64,000 bases of DNA from an uncultured Magnetospirillum sp. (GTDB lineage Bacteria > Pseudomonadota > Alphaproteobacteria > Rhodospirillales > Magnetospirillaceae): assembly GCF_903853455.1 (NCBI RefSeq), contig NZ_CAINTR010000114.1:62001-126000 (forward strand). Direction: 5' to 3'. A model generated the notes under the pieces. The model had not been told where the DNA came from, did no database searches, and was given only the letters and a program-made list of their open reading frames with translations. The position numbers and the translations under genes are program-made. Positions 1 to 9,122 of the stretch are shown in pieces (within the stretch, counting starts at the first letter, position 1; each line of letters starts with the position of its first letter).

Positions 1-1119
1 ACCGTCCACCACACCCTCGAATCCTGTTCGGTGCGCCAGAGCTCGGCCGCGCCGCTGCATGACCGCGCCTTCGGCGTGGTCCACGACAACAGCGTCAGCG
101 CGGGGGCGGTGCAGAAGAAACTGGCGGAGGTGGTCAAGCAGTTCGGCAGCAAGGTCAAGGGCGCCAATCTCAAGATGCATACCGCCACGCTGGAGATGGA
201 CGACAAATCCCTGTCGGCCGAAGATATCGGCAAGGCACTGAATTTCATCGTCAACGGTTTCATCCGCGACGGCAGCCAATTCGCCATCAAGTCGCTGGCC
301 GACGGGGCCAAGGTGGCGGTGGAAGACACCCTGGTGCGGGTGCGCAACTTCCGCAAGATGATCAAGGGCGACCGTCTGGTCTTCCTCTACCAGCCCATGG
401 TCAACATCCACACCGGCGGCGTCATGGCCTACGAGGCGTTCGGCCGCATCTCCCACGACAAGGGCTATTTCAACCCGGCCCAGATCATTCCCTTCGCCAC
501 CGACATGGGCGTAATCGGCGAGTTCGACCTGATCGCCGTCCAGAAGGCGCTGGCGACCATGAAGGCGGCCGCCGACATCTCGTCGTTGGCCAGCATCGCG
601 GTGAACGTCTCGGGCACCTCGCTGGGCAATCCCGCCTTCTACCACGCGCTGCTCAAGATCCTGGAACTGAACAAGCCCATCCTGGCGCGGCTGGTGCTGG
701 AAATCACCGACGCCGCCCGCATCTACAACCTGGACGAGGCCCGGCGGCTGCTGGCGCGGATCAAGCGGCTGGGCGTGCGCCTGTCGCTGGATGATTTCGG
801 CTCCGGCGGCTCGGCCTTCGACATCCTGAAGATCCTGCCGGTGGACTTCGTCAAGATCGACTCCTCCTACGTCTTCGACGCGCGGGAAAAGCGCGGCCGT
901 TCGGTGCTGCGCGCCCTGACCAGCCTGACCCACGACCTCGGCATGACCGCCATCGCCGAATGCGTCGAGGACAGCCACATGATGGCGGTCCTCAAGGATG
1001 TGGGCATCGACTATGCCCAGGGTTATTTCTTCGCTCCGCCGGCCCTCGATGCGGCGCGGCGGATCAAGTATTACAAGGAACACCTCAAGGTCGCCGACGA
1101 AACCGCCGCGGCGGAGTAG
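1..1119 (+). CDS. EAL-domain protein (probable c-di-GMP phosphodiesterase), 5' partial
   Basis: The frame is open from the first base, so the true start probably lies upstream; the first possible internal start is a GTG at 31. The C-terminal 250 residues form an EAL domain, the family that hydrolyses cyclic di-GMP. Visible hallmarks: the EAL position reads YEAF (Glu kept, Leu replaced by Phe), then AVNVSG, LEITD, LDDFGSG, FVKID, IAECVED and YAQGY. The metal- and base-binding acidic residues and the Lys are present, so activity is plausible. The loop after DDFG is GSGGSAF rather than the usual GTGYSS, and EITE has become EITD, so the domain is divergent. The N-terminal part is not recognised; it could be a degenerate GGDEF or sensor region. 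Confidence 0.85.
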   Translation, partial: TVHHTLESCSVRQSSAAPLHDRAFGVVHDNSVSAGAVQKKLAEVVKQFGSKVKGANLKMHTATLEMDDKSLSAEDIGKALNFIVNGFIRDGSQFAIKSLADGAKVAVEDTLVRVRNFRKMIKGDRLVFLYQPMVNIHTGGVMAYEAFGRISHDKGYFNPAQIIPFATDMGVIGEFDLIAVQKALATMKAAADISSLASIAVNVSGTSLGNPAFYHALLKILELNKPILARLVLEITDAARIYNLDEARRLLARIKRLGVRLSLDDFGSGGSAFDILKILPVDFVKIDSSYVFDAREKRGRSVLRALTSLTHDLGMTAIAECVEDSHMMAVLKDVGIDYAQGYFFAPPALDAARRIKYYKEHLKVADETAAAE

Positions 1120-1245
1120 CTTCGCGCCCCATTCCGCTGGACCGGCTCAATGGTTGTGGCTATTTTGCCATCCGTCGTCTTCGATGCGACTTGGTTCGAT
1201 CTGCGCGGGCCAAGTGGTATCGCTTCCTCGTGAGGGCACCCCGCC

Positions 1246-2439
1246 ATGCATGATCCGTTGAACGCTTTCGCCCTCGGTGGCGACGTCTATATCGATGGCG
1301 CCAAGACCGGCCCGCTGGCCGGGCTGACCTTTGCCGCCAAGGACGTCTTCGACGTCGCCGGCTATGTCACCGGTGCCGGCAACCCCGACTGGCGCCGTCT
1401 GGCCGAACCGGCTCCACGCACCGCCTGGGCGGTGGCCAGCTTGCTGGAATCCGGCGCCAGTCTGGTGGGCAAGACCCATACCGACGAGCTGACTCGCGGC
1501 ATCTTCGGCGACAACGCCCATTACGGCACCCCGGAAAATCCGCGCGCTCCCGGTCATGTGCCGGGCGGGTCAAGCAGCGGCTCAGCCTCGGCGGTGGCCG
1601 GCGGACTGTGCAATCTGGCGCTCGGCACCGACACCGCCGGCTCGACCCGCGTGCCGGCGTCGTTCTGCGGCATCTACGGCCTGCGTCCGACCCTGGGCTC
1701 GATCCCCACGGACGGCGTTCTCAGCCAATCCAACACCTTCGACACGGTCGGCATGCTGGCCGACGACCCCGACCTGCTGGGCAAGATGGCCGAAGTGCTG
1801 TTGCGCAAGAAGATCAAGGACGTCCGCCCCGCCAAGGCGGTGGTGCTGGAAGACGCCTTGGAAGCCTCGGACCCCGCCGTTGCCGCCGCCATCGAAGCGA
1901 TTCTGCCCCGCATCCAGGACGCGGTGGCCCCGGTGGTGCGCGGCACACGGATTTCGCCGGTTCCCCTGGTCGATTGGGTCGAACACCAGAACGCCATCCA
2001 GGGCCGCGAGGCCTGGGAGACCTTTGGCGACTGGATCAACCGTTCCAATCCGCGTTTCGGCTTCGAGGTCGCCGACAATTTCCTGCGTGGATCAAAGGTG
2101 TCCAACCGCACCCTGTCAGCGGCCCGTGGATTCCGTCTGCGCGCCAAACGCTGGATTTTCGACGCCCTCGCCGGCAACGCCGTGCTGGTCCTGCCGACCA
2201 CCCCGGTCACCGCGCCGCCGGTTCACAGCCCGCGTTCGGTGATGTGGGAGATTCGCGCCCGCATCATCAGCCTGACCACCCTTGCCGGCATGGCCGGCTG
2301 CCCGCAGATCAGCCTGCCGCTGTGCAAGGTGAGCGGCCTGCCGCTGGGTGTATCGCTGATCGGTCCGCGCGGCGGCGACGCCATGCTGGTGGCCGCCGCC
2401 AAGCGTCTGGGCAAGTTGAATCGCGTCGGGCAGATATAG
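1246..2439 (+). CDS. Amidase signature family hydrolase
   Basis: A 397-residue amidase signature enzyme that would hydrolyse a C-N amide bond through a Ser-cisSer-Lys triad. The Lys lies in AAKDVFDV near residue 28, the glycine/serine loop is GGSSSGSASAV, and the nucleophile region is GTDTAGSTRVPAS. These are the family's standard signatures. The length is a little shorter than GatA (about 480) and fits stand-alone cytoplasmic amidases. No signal peptide is seen. The substrate cannot be told from sequence; neighbours (EAL protein upstream, convergent radical SAM gene) give no pathway. The ATG follows a 126-base gap after the EAL gene in which nothing else is evident. Confidence 0.88.
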   Translation: MHDPLNAFALGGDVYIDGAKTGPLAGLTFAAKDVFDVAGYVTGAGNPDWRRLAEPAPRTAWAVASLLESGASLVGKTHTDELTRGIFGDNAHYGTPENPRAPGHVPGGSSSGSASAVAGGLCNLALGTDTAGSTRVPASFCGIYGLRPTLGSIPTDGVLSQSNTFDTVGMLADDPDLLGKMAEVLLRKKIKDVRPAKAVVLEDALEASDPAVAAAIEAILPRIQDAVAPVVRGTRISPVPLVDWVEHQNAIQGREAWETFGDWINRSNPRFGFEVADNFLRGSKVSNRTLSAARGFRLRAKRWIFDALAGNAVLVLPTTPVTAPPVHSPRSVMWEIRARIISLTTLAGMAGCPQISLPLCKVSGLPLGVSLIGPRGGDAMLVAAAKRLGKLNRVGQI

Positions 2440-2446
2440 AGTTGAG

Positions 2447-3331
2447 TCAAAGCCCCCGGATCCAGCGGGGCCGCAGCCGCACCTGACCGGTCAAGGCCCC
2501 GTCCAGCTGTGCCAGCAGTTTGTCGCGATCCCGCGGCAGGGTGCCGGCCAGCGCCAGGGTGTTGCTGGCATGGTTGGAGCGGAAGATCACCGGATGGGGT
2601 GGATCCAGCCGCTCGACCAGCCGGCGCAGTTCCACCAGCACGCCGTGGTCGTCCTGCCATTCGAAGCCCTCGCCGAACCGCTCGAAGAATCGCGGTGCCA
2701 CCTCGCTCTCCAGCCCCAGTTGCAAGGTGGACAGATAGACCGGCGGCGCCCGGTTGACCAGATCGGCGGTGGCGTCGATGTGCTCCTGCCAGTCGCGCTT
2801 GCCGCCCAGCCCCAGGATCACCGTGGCCGATACCTTGAGCCCGCACTCGCGCGCCCGCGTCAACGCCGCCGCCATCTGCTGGCTGGAGCCCTTGGCGATC
2901 CGCTTGAGCATGACGTCCGAGCCGGACTCGATGCCGAGATAGACCAACCCCAGCCGCTTTGATTTCAGCAGCACGATCTCGTCCGGGCTTTTCTTCAGGA
3001 TGTCGAACGGGGTGGCATAGGCCGATATCCGCTGAAGCTGGGGAAACACCGCGGCAAGACGGTCGCACAAGGCCACCAGCGTCTCGGTGGGCAGGCAATA
3101 GGCGTCACCATCGGCCAGGAACACCCGACGAGCCTCCGGCCAGTCGCGAACCGCTGCGTCAATATCGGCGAAGACCTCGTCCAGCGAGCGCGCCCGATAG
3201 GTCTTGGCCTTGTACATGGAGCAGAAACTGCACTGGTTGTAACGACAACCCAGCGTCGCCTGGATGATCAGGTTGTCGCCTTCCGACGGCGGCCGCCACA
3301 AGGGAAAGTCGTAGTCGATCACCGGTATCAC
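2447..3331 (-). CDS. Radical SAM protein with CX4CX2C motif
   Basis: A 294-residue radical SAM enzyme of the COG1032 type. The cluster-binding cysteines are C29, C34 and C37 in GCRYNQCSFC, a CX4CX2C spacing instead of the usual CX3CX2C. Downstream are a GDAY glycine-rich strand, the GIESGSD strand typical of the SAM-binding barrel, and ATVILGLGG. There is no SPASM or B12-binding extension. The start is a GTG. It converges on the amidase gene with only 7 bases between the stops. The reaction is unknown; similar short proteins are usually annotated only as radical SAM. Confidence 0.85.
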   Translation of the reverse strand: MIPVIDYDFPLWRPPSEGDNLIIQATLGCRYNQCSFCSMYKAKTYRARSLDEVFADIDAAVRDWPEARRVFLADGDAYCLPTETLVALCDRLAAVFPQLQRISAYATPFDILKKSPDEIVLLKSKRLGLVYLGIESGSDVMLKRIAKGSSQQMAAALTRARECGLKVSATVILGLGGKRDWQEHIDATADLVNRAPPVYLSTLQLGLESEVAPRFFERFGEGFEWQDDHGVLVELRRLVERLDPPHPVIFRSNHASNTLALAGTLPRDRDKLLAQLDGALTGQVRLRPRWIRGL

Positions 3332-3541
3332 CGCTTTCAGGCCGCCAGGCCGCTCTGTCCATCCCAGGCCATCATGCCACCGGCAGCCCTCGAAAAGAAA
3401 CTTTGCAAACTAGTGGCATTCTAATCTGAAGATCTATATATAACGTCATAGGACAGGCTTTCAGCCCCTCCCGGACCATCGCAAGGCCGTGCCCACCCCT
3501 CGGCACCAGCACGAGGAACCGAGACACCAAAGGGAATCGCC

Positions 3542-5554
3542 ATGACATTCGCGAACATCAGGATCTCCCACAGAATCAATGCCGGTTTCGGCACCGTGCT
3601 GGCCCTTCTCACTTTCGTCGGAATCATGGGCTTCAACAGCCTCGACAACGCCGACGACAATTTCCAAGCCTATCGCGGCATCGCCCGCGAAACCAACGGT
3701 ATCGGCCGCATTCAGGCCAATACGCTCAAGACCCGGCTGGAAGCCAAGAATTTCCTGATCAGCGGTGCCGATACGGATCGCCAGCAGGTGGAGGAATCCG
3801 GCCACCTCGCCGACGAGATCGTCAAGGATATGCTGAACGAGGTCCACGACCCCGCCCAAAAAGACCGCATCAAATCCATCGACAGCGATCTTGACCATTA
3901 CGTGGAGACGTTCACCAAGGTCGCCGCCTTGCGCCGCAAGGAGGACGATCTCGTCGAAAACCACCTCAACCGGGCCGGGATCGAGATGGAACACGCCCTG
4001 ACCGGCCTGATGGAAATGAGCTACAAGGAGGGCGACGGCGAAACCGCCTTTCGGGCCGGCCTGGTCCTGCGCGACGGACTGATTGCCCGCCTCTATGTCC
4101 AGAAGTTTCTGCTCCTCGGTGCCGAGCCGAATCACCAGCGGGTGACAGCCGAACTGGCCGCCGCCGCCAAGGGTGCCTCGGACCTCGCCGCCCGCGCCGA
4201 CAGCGGCAAGCGCAAGGAATTCCTCGGCCAAGCGCGAGCGAACCTGGACGCTTATGCCGCCACTTACGCCGACCTCCATGCCACCTATGTGGAACGAGCC
4301 CATCTGGTTCACGACGTCCTCGACCAGACCGGCCCCAAGGTCGCCAAGGCGGCGGAGGACTTCAAGTTGCAGTTGAAGGCCCGTCAGGACGAACTGGGGC
4401 CGCGGGCCGCCGCCGAAATCCATTCCGCCAAAATCACCATCGGTCTTGCCGCCACCATGGCGCTGGTCATCGGCATCGCCGGCGCCTGGATCATCGGCCG
4501 CGGCATCACCCTGCCCGTCAACGCCATGACCAAGGCCATGGGCGATCTGGCCGGCGGCGACACCTCCGTCGTCATTCCCGCCACCGAGAACAAGGACGAG
4601 ATCGGCGAAATGGCCAAGGCGGTCACGGTGTTCAAGGACAACGCCATTCGCGTGGGCGCCATGCAGAAGGAGCAGGAGCAAAACCGCATCGCCATGGAGG
4701 CCGAACGCAAGCGCGGCATGCTGGAGATGGCGGACAAGTTCGAAGACGCGGTAATGGGGTTGGTCAAGGGCGTCTCCGCCCAAGCCACCGAAATGCAGGC
4801 GACATCGCAGAGCATGTCCTCCGCCGCCCAGCAATCCCAGGCCCAGGCCACCACCGTGGCCGCCGCCGCAGAGGAGGCCACCACCAACGTCCAGACCGTG
4901 GCCGCCGCCGCAGAGGAACTGACCGCCTCCATCACCGAGATCAGCCGTCAGGTCGCCCAGGCGGCCAAGATTTCACACGCCGCCTCGGAGGAAACCCGGC
5001 GGACCAACGACATGGTCGAAAGCCTGGCTCAGGCCGCTGATCGGATCGGCGCCGTGATCAAGCTGATCAACGACATCGCGTCGCAGACCAATCTGCTGGC
5101 CCTCAACGCCACCATCGAAGCGGCCCGCGCCGGTGACGCCGGCAAGGGCTTCGCCGTGGTGGCGGGAGAGGTCAAGCATCTGGCCAACCAGACCGCCAAG
5201 GCCACCGAAGAGATCGGCGCCCAGGTCGCCTCGGTCCAGGACGAGACCAAGCGCGCGGTCGAAGCCATCCGCAGCATCGCCCAGGTGATCGAGCAAGTCC
5301 GCCAGATTTCCTCGGGCATCGCCTCGGCGGTGGAGGAACAGGGCGCCGCCACCCAGGAGATCGCCCGCAATGTTCAGCAGGCGGCGGAAGGCACCCAATC
5401 GGTGTCATCCAACGTGGTCGGAATCAGCGAATCAGCGTCCATGACCGGTGCCGCCGCCCAGCAGGTGCTGGCGGCGGCGGGCGACCTGGCCCGCAATTCC
5501 GAACATCTGCGCGGCGAGGTCACCAACTTCCTCGACAGCGTCCGCGCCGGCTAG
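3542..5554 (+). CDS. Methyl-accepting chemotaxis protein
   Basis: A 670-residue transmembrane chemoreceptor. A first membrane segment spans roughly residues 14-32, a long helical periplasmic sensor about 32-295 (size and helical character suggest a bimodular four-helix HBM-like domain), a second membrane segment about 297-316, and HAMP about 317-370. The C-terminal signalling domain carries the conserved hairpin IASQTNLLALNATIEAARAG followed by GFAVVAGEV, which binds CheA/CheW. The ligand is not predictable. No che genes lie nearby, so it is an orphan receptor feeding a remote chemotaxis system. The 210 bases upstream hold no gene; an AT-rich patch at about 3433-3450 may be promoter. Confidence 0.95.
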   Translation: MTFANIRISHRINAGFGTVLALLTFVGIMGFNSLDNADDNFQAYRGIARETNGIGRIQANTLKTRLEAKNFLISGADTDRQQVEESGHLADEIVKDMLNEVHDPAQKDRIKSIDSDLDHYVETFTKVAALRRKEDDLVENHLNRAGIEMEHALTGLMEMSYKEGDGETAFRAGLVLRDGLIARLYVQKFLLLGAEPNHQRVTAELAAAAKGASDLAARADSGKRKEFLGQARANLDAYAATYADLHATYVERAHLVHDVLDQTGPKVAKAAEDFKLQLKARQDELGPRAAAEIHSAKITIGLAATMALVIGIAGAWIIGRGITLPVNAMTKAMGDLAGGDTSVVIPATENKDEIGEMAKAVTVFKDNAIRVGAMQKEQEQNRIAMEAERKRGMLEMADKFEDAVMGLVKGVSAQATEMQATSQSMSSAAQQSQAQATTVAAAAEEATTNVQTVAAAAEELTASITEISRQVAQAAKISHAASEETRRTNDMVESLAQAADRIGAVIKLINDIASQTNLLALNATIEAARAGDAGKGFAVVAGEVKHLANQTAKATEEIGAQVASVQDETKRAVEAIRSIAQVIEQVRQISSGIASAVEEQGAATQEIARNVQQAAEGTQSVSSNVVGISESASMTGAAAQQVLAAAGDLARNSEHLRGEVTNFLDSVRAG

Positions 5555-5603
5555 TCGTGACGTCTTTCATCACTTGATTGTCAGCAAAATCCGGGAGAAC
5601 CCC

Positions 5604-6371
5604 ATGTTTCTGAACCACAAATCCCTTTCGGCCCTCGCCATTGCCGCCGGATTGTTCGCCGGCCAAGCCATGGCCGATGACCACGCCCCGCATTGGACCT
5701 ATGAAGGTCATGGCGGTCCGGCCGAATGGGGACGATTGTCCCATGACTTCGAAGCCTGCGAGGTCGGCAAGGACCAGTCGCCGATCGACATCAAGAACGC
5801 CATCCCGGCCAAGCTGTCCACGATCAAGGTGAACTACCAGCCGCAAGCGCTGGCGGTGCTCAACAACGGCCATACCCTCCAGGTCAACGCCAAGCCCGGC
5901 AACACCATCGAATTCGAGGGCGAGACCTACGACTTGCTCCAGTATCACTTCCACATCCCAAGCGAACATGCCGTCAACGGCAAGAAGGCGCCGATGGAGG
6001 TCCATCTGGTGCACAAGGGCCAGACATCGGGGAAACTGACCGTGCTGGGCGTGATGATGGTGCCGGGCGCGGCCAGTTCCCTGGTTCAGTCGGTGTGGGA
6101 CGCCGCCCCCGCCGAGGCCGGTCCGGTCAAGGACATCGCCGATGTCAGCCTCAATCCCGCATCGCTGTTGCCGGCCGGACGCGATTATTTCCGCTATGAG
6201 GGATCGCTGACCACCCCGCCCTGCTCCGAGATTGTCCACTGGGTGACGTTCAAGCAGCCGATCACCGTGTCACAGGCCCAAATCGACGCCTTCGGGAAGC
6301 TGTTTTCCAACAATGCCCGGCCGCTGCAGCCGGGAAACCGCCGCTTCATCCTGGAATCGGAACCGAAGTGA
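5604..6371 (+). CDS. Alpha-type carbonic anhydrase, periplasmic
   Basis: A 255-residue alpha-class carbonic anhydrase that interconverts CO2 and bicarbonate. The N-terminus (residues 1-24, ending GQAMA before DDH) is a Sec signal peptide, so the enzyme acts in the periplasm. Zinc ligands are H115 and H117 in QYHFHIPSEH and H134 in EVHLVH. GKDQSPIDI near 56-64 and LTTPPCSE toward the C-terminus are family signatures. An upstream in-frame extension to 5448 overlaps the chemoreceptor gene and lacks a signal peptide; the ATG at 5604, preceded by GGGAGAA, is preferred. It lies 49 bases after the chemoreceptor and converges with the reductase gene. Confidence 0.95.
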   Translation: MFLNHKSLSALAIAAGLFAGQAMADDHAPHWTYEGHGGPAEWGRLSHDFEACEVGKDQSPIDIKNAIPAKLSTIKVNYQPQALAVLNNGHTLQVNAKPGNTIEFEGETYDLLQYHFHIPSEHAVNGKKAPMEVHLVHKGQTSGKLTVLGVMMVPGAASSLVQSVWDAAPAEAGPVKDIADVSLNPASLLPAGRDYFRYEGSLTTPPCSEIVHWVTFKQPITVSQAQIDAFGKLFSNNARPLQPGNRRFILESEPK

Positions 6372-6380
6372 GGCTGTCGG

Positions 6381-7736
6381 TCAGGCGGGCCTTGGCTCAC
6401 GCATGGTGACCAGTTCCTCGGCGGCGGTGGGATGGATGCCCACCGTCGCGTCGAACTGGGCCTTGGTGGCGCCGCAGGTCAGCGCCACCGCGAAGCCCTG
6501 GAGGATCTCCGGGGCGTCCTGGCCCACCATGTGCACCCCCACCACCCGGTCGCTGGCGCGCTCGACGATCAGTTTCATCATGGTGCGCTCGTCACGCCCG
6601 GCCAGGATGTTGCGCATGGGCTTGAAGCGCGATAGGTAGACGTCAACCTCGCCATGCCGCCGCCGGGCCTCGTCCTCGGTGAGACCGACCGTGCCGATGG
6701 GCGGCTGGCTGAACACCGCCGACGGAATGTTGTCGTAGGCCATGGCGGTGGGAGTCCCCTGGATGGCGGTCTTGACGAAGGCCATGGCCTCGGCGATGGC
6801 CACCGGGGTCAGGTTGACCCGGTCGGTGACGTCGCCCACCGCCCAGATGTTCTCGACGCTGGTGCGGGAATAGGCGTCGACCACGATGGCGCCGTCCCGG
6901 TTGACCGCGACACCGACCCCTTCCAGCCCCAGACCGGCGCTGTTGGGCGAGCGCCCGGTGGCATAGAGGATCAGGTCGGTCTCGATGGTCTCGTCGCCGG
7001 ACAGCCGCAGGCTGTAGCTTCGCCCGCTCCGCTCGATGGAGCGCACCACCGTCTCGCAGCGCAGATCCACCCCCTTGCGGATCATCTCCTCGGCCAGGGC
7101 GGCGCGGACATCCTGATCAAACCCCCGCAACACGGTATCGCCGCGCAGAATCTGGCTGACCTTGACTCCCAGGGCGTTGAAGATGCCGGCGAATTCAACC
7201 GCGATGTAGCCACCGCCGACGATCACCACGCGCTCGGGCAATTGCATCAGGTCCAGCGCCTCGTTGGAGGTGACGGCGTGCTCGATGCCGGGAACATCGG
7301 GCAGCGACGGCCGGCCGCCGGTGGCGATCAGGATGGTCTTGGCGGTATAGGCCTCGCCGCCGACCATGACCGTATGGGAATCGGCCAGCCGGCCGCGTCC
7401 CTCGATCACGGTGACGCCGTTGTCGCGCAGGATGCGGTTGTAGACGCCCTCCAGGCGGTGCAGTTCGGCATTCTTGGCCGCCACCAGCCGGGCCCAGTCG
7501 AAATCGAGCCCCTCGATGTTCCAGCCATAGCCGAGCGAATCGGTCAGGTCCTCGGCGAAGTGGGCGCCATAGACCAGCAGCTTCTTGGGCACGCAGCCGC
7601 GCATGACGCAGGTGCCGCCGACCCGGCTTTCCTCCACCACCGCCACCCGCCACCCGGCCGCTGCCGCGAGGCGGCTGGCCCGCACCCCGCCGGAACCGGC
7701 GCCAAGGGTGATCAGGTCGAAATCATGGGCGGTCAT
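6381..7736 (-). CDS. gor: Glutathione-disulfide reductase-like flavoenzyme
   Basis: A 451-residue pyridine nucleotide-disulfide oxidoreductase. The FAD-binding GAGSGG is at residues 12-17, the redox-active pair C43 and C48 lies in GGTCVMRGCVPKK, an NAD(P)-binding GGGYIAVEF is in the middle, and the C-terminal catalytic HPTAAEE is present. This combination matches glutathione reductase, which reduces GSSG with NADPH in the cytoplasm. Related reductases for other disulfides cannot be excluded. The ATG at 7736 starts directly before the FAD motif; a longer frame to 7775 adds 13 unrelated residues. Confidence 0.9.
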   Translation of the reverse strand: MTAHDFDLITLGAGSGGVRASRLAAAAGWRVAVVEESRVGGTCVMRGCVPKKLLVYGAHFAEDLTDSLGYGWNIEGLDFDWARLVAAKNAELHRLEGVYNRILRDNGVTVIEGRGRLADSHTVMVGGEAYTAKTILIATGGRPSLPDVPGIEHAVTSNEALDLMQLPERVVIVGGGYIAVEFAGIFNALGVKVSQILRGDTVLRGFDQDVRAALAEEMIRKGVDLRCETVVRSIERSGRSYSLRLSGDETIETDLILYATGRSPNSAGLGLEGVGVAVNRDGAIVVDAYSRTSVENIWAVGDVTDRVNLTPVAIAEAMAFVKTAIQGTPTAMAYDNIPSAVFSQPPIGTVGLTEDEARRRHGEVDVYLSRFKPMRNILAGRDERTMMKLIVERASDRVVGVHMVGQDAPEILQGFAVALTCGATKAQFDATVGIHPTAAEELVTMREPRPA

Positions 7737-7862
7737 GGAACATCCTCTCGACGAAACTCCGCGCCAGCCTAGCAAGTGGGAACGGTCCCGAGAAGCTCAA
7801 TGCCGCTTGGCAGGACGACGGGCCCCGTGCAAAGTTTGCGTAAGCCTTCGGGAGGGACTGTT

Positions 7863-9122
7863 TTGTCGAGCCAGCCTACCGCCTCCGGCCTCGCCGGCCG
7901 TCTGCCGTTCCACTACGGCTGGGCGGTGGTCGTCGCCGGCACCGTCGCCATCTTCGCCTGCCTGGGGATGGGGCGCTTCGCCCTCGGCATGCTGCTGCCG
8001 TCCATGGGCCAGTCGCTGTCGCTCAGCCGCAGCGAAATGGGCTGGATATCCACCGGCAATTTCATCGGCTACATGGCGGCGGTCACCATGGGCGGGCGCA
8101 TGGTCGCCCGCTTCGGAGCGCGGCGCACCATCGTCATGGGGCTCTGTCTGGTCGGACTCTCCATGATCCTGGTGTCGCGTGCCCAAGGCGTCTTGCAGGT
8201 GATGATCCTCTACGTGCTGACCGGCTATGGCAGCGGCGCCACCAACGTTCCGGTGCTGGGACTGATCGCCCACTGGTTCGGCCGCCGTCTGCGCGGCCGC
8301 GCCGCCGGCTTCGTGGTCATCGGCTCGGGCTTCGCCATCATGGTCAGCGGCGCCCTGGTCCCGGCGATCAACGCCGCCCATGGCGCCGAGGGCTGGCGGC
8401 TGTCCTGGCTGGTGATCGGGACGATGGTTCTGGTCGCCGCGGTGATCGATCTGGCGGTGCTGCGCAACCATCCCTCCGAGTTGGGGCTGGAACCGGTCAG
8501 CGGTTCGGCTGCCCCACCGGCGGCGGGACCGGTACCGGTCTGCGCCCCCGCCCCGCCCATGGTGAAGCGGCGGATCATCGCCCATCTCGGGGCGCTCTAC
8601 GCCGTGTTCGGCTTCACCTACGTCATCTACGCCACTTTCATCGTCACCACCCTGGTGCAGGAGCGCGGTTTTCCCGAATCCACCGCCGGCTGGTTCTGGT
8701 CGTGGATCGGCCTGTTGTCGCTGGCCTCGGGACCGGTGTTCGGCGGCCTGTCCGACCGCATCGGCCGCGGCAAGGGGCTGATGATCGTGTTCGCCTTCCA
8801 GGCCACCGCCTATCTGCTGGTGGCGCTGCCGCTGCCCGAACCATTCCTTTACCTCTCCATCGGCCTGTTCGGCCTGGTGGTGTGGAGCATCCCCTCCATC
8901 ATGGCGGCGGCGGTGGGAGACTATCTCGGGCCGGAACAGGCGGCCTCGGCCTTCGGCACCATCACCGTCCCTTTCGCCCTGGGACAGATCTCCGGCCCCG
9001 CCCTGGCCGGCCGCATGGCCGATAGCTGGGGCAGCTTCTCCGGCAGCTTCGCCATGGCGGCGGTGGTCGCCGCCGCCGGCATTGTCGGCGCGGCATTGCT
9101 TCCCGCATCAAGGAAGCATTAG
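7863..9122 (+). CDS. MFS transporter (YbfB/YjiJ-like)
   Basis: A 12-helix major facilitator of about 419 residues. The first helix contains FHYGWAVVVAG, followed by GMGRFALGMLLPSM, resembling the YbfB/YjiJ group. An inter-helix loop carries GGRMVARFGARR, the MFS motif A position, and the second half has GGLSDRIGRGKG. The central loop is proline- and alanine-rich. I place the start at the TTG at 7863 because GGGAGGGA lies just upstream at the right distance; a frame back to 7776 lacks a good ribosome site. The stop overlaps the convergent fetB stop by 4 bases. The substrate is unknown. Confidence 0.85.
   Translation: MSSQPTASGLAGRLPFHYGWAVVVAGTVAIFACLGMGRFALGMLLPSMGQSLSLSRSEMGWISTGNFIGYMAAVTMGGRMVARFGARRTIVMGLCLVGLSMILVSRAQGVLQVMILYVLTGYGSGATNVPVLGLIAHWFGRRLRGRAAGFVVIGSGFAIMVSGALVPAINAAHGAEGWRLSWLVIGTMVLVAAVIDLAVLRNHPSELGLEPVSGSAAPPAAGPVPVCAPAPPMVKRRIIAHLGALYAVFGFTYVIYATFIVTTLVQERGFPESTAGWFWSWIGLLSLASGPVFGGLSDRIGRGKGLMIVFAFQATAYLLVALPLPEPFLYLSIGLFGLVVWSIPSIMAAAVGDYLGPEQAASAFGTITVPFALGQISGPALAGRMADSWGSFSGSFAMAAVVAAAGIVGAALLPASRKH

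Noticed and set aside
1-1119. EAL protein as catalytically dead because of EAF in place of EAL
   Set aside because: The Glu of that motif and the later Asn, Asp-Asp, Lys and Glu positions are retained, so loss of activity cannot be claimed.
3461-4834. A 457-residue minus-strand frame
   Set aside because: It is antisense to the chemoreceptor and is made of low-complexity Gly/His/Asp-rich sequence.
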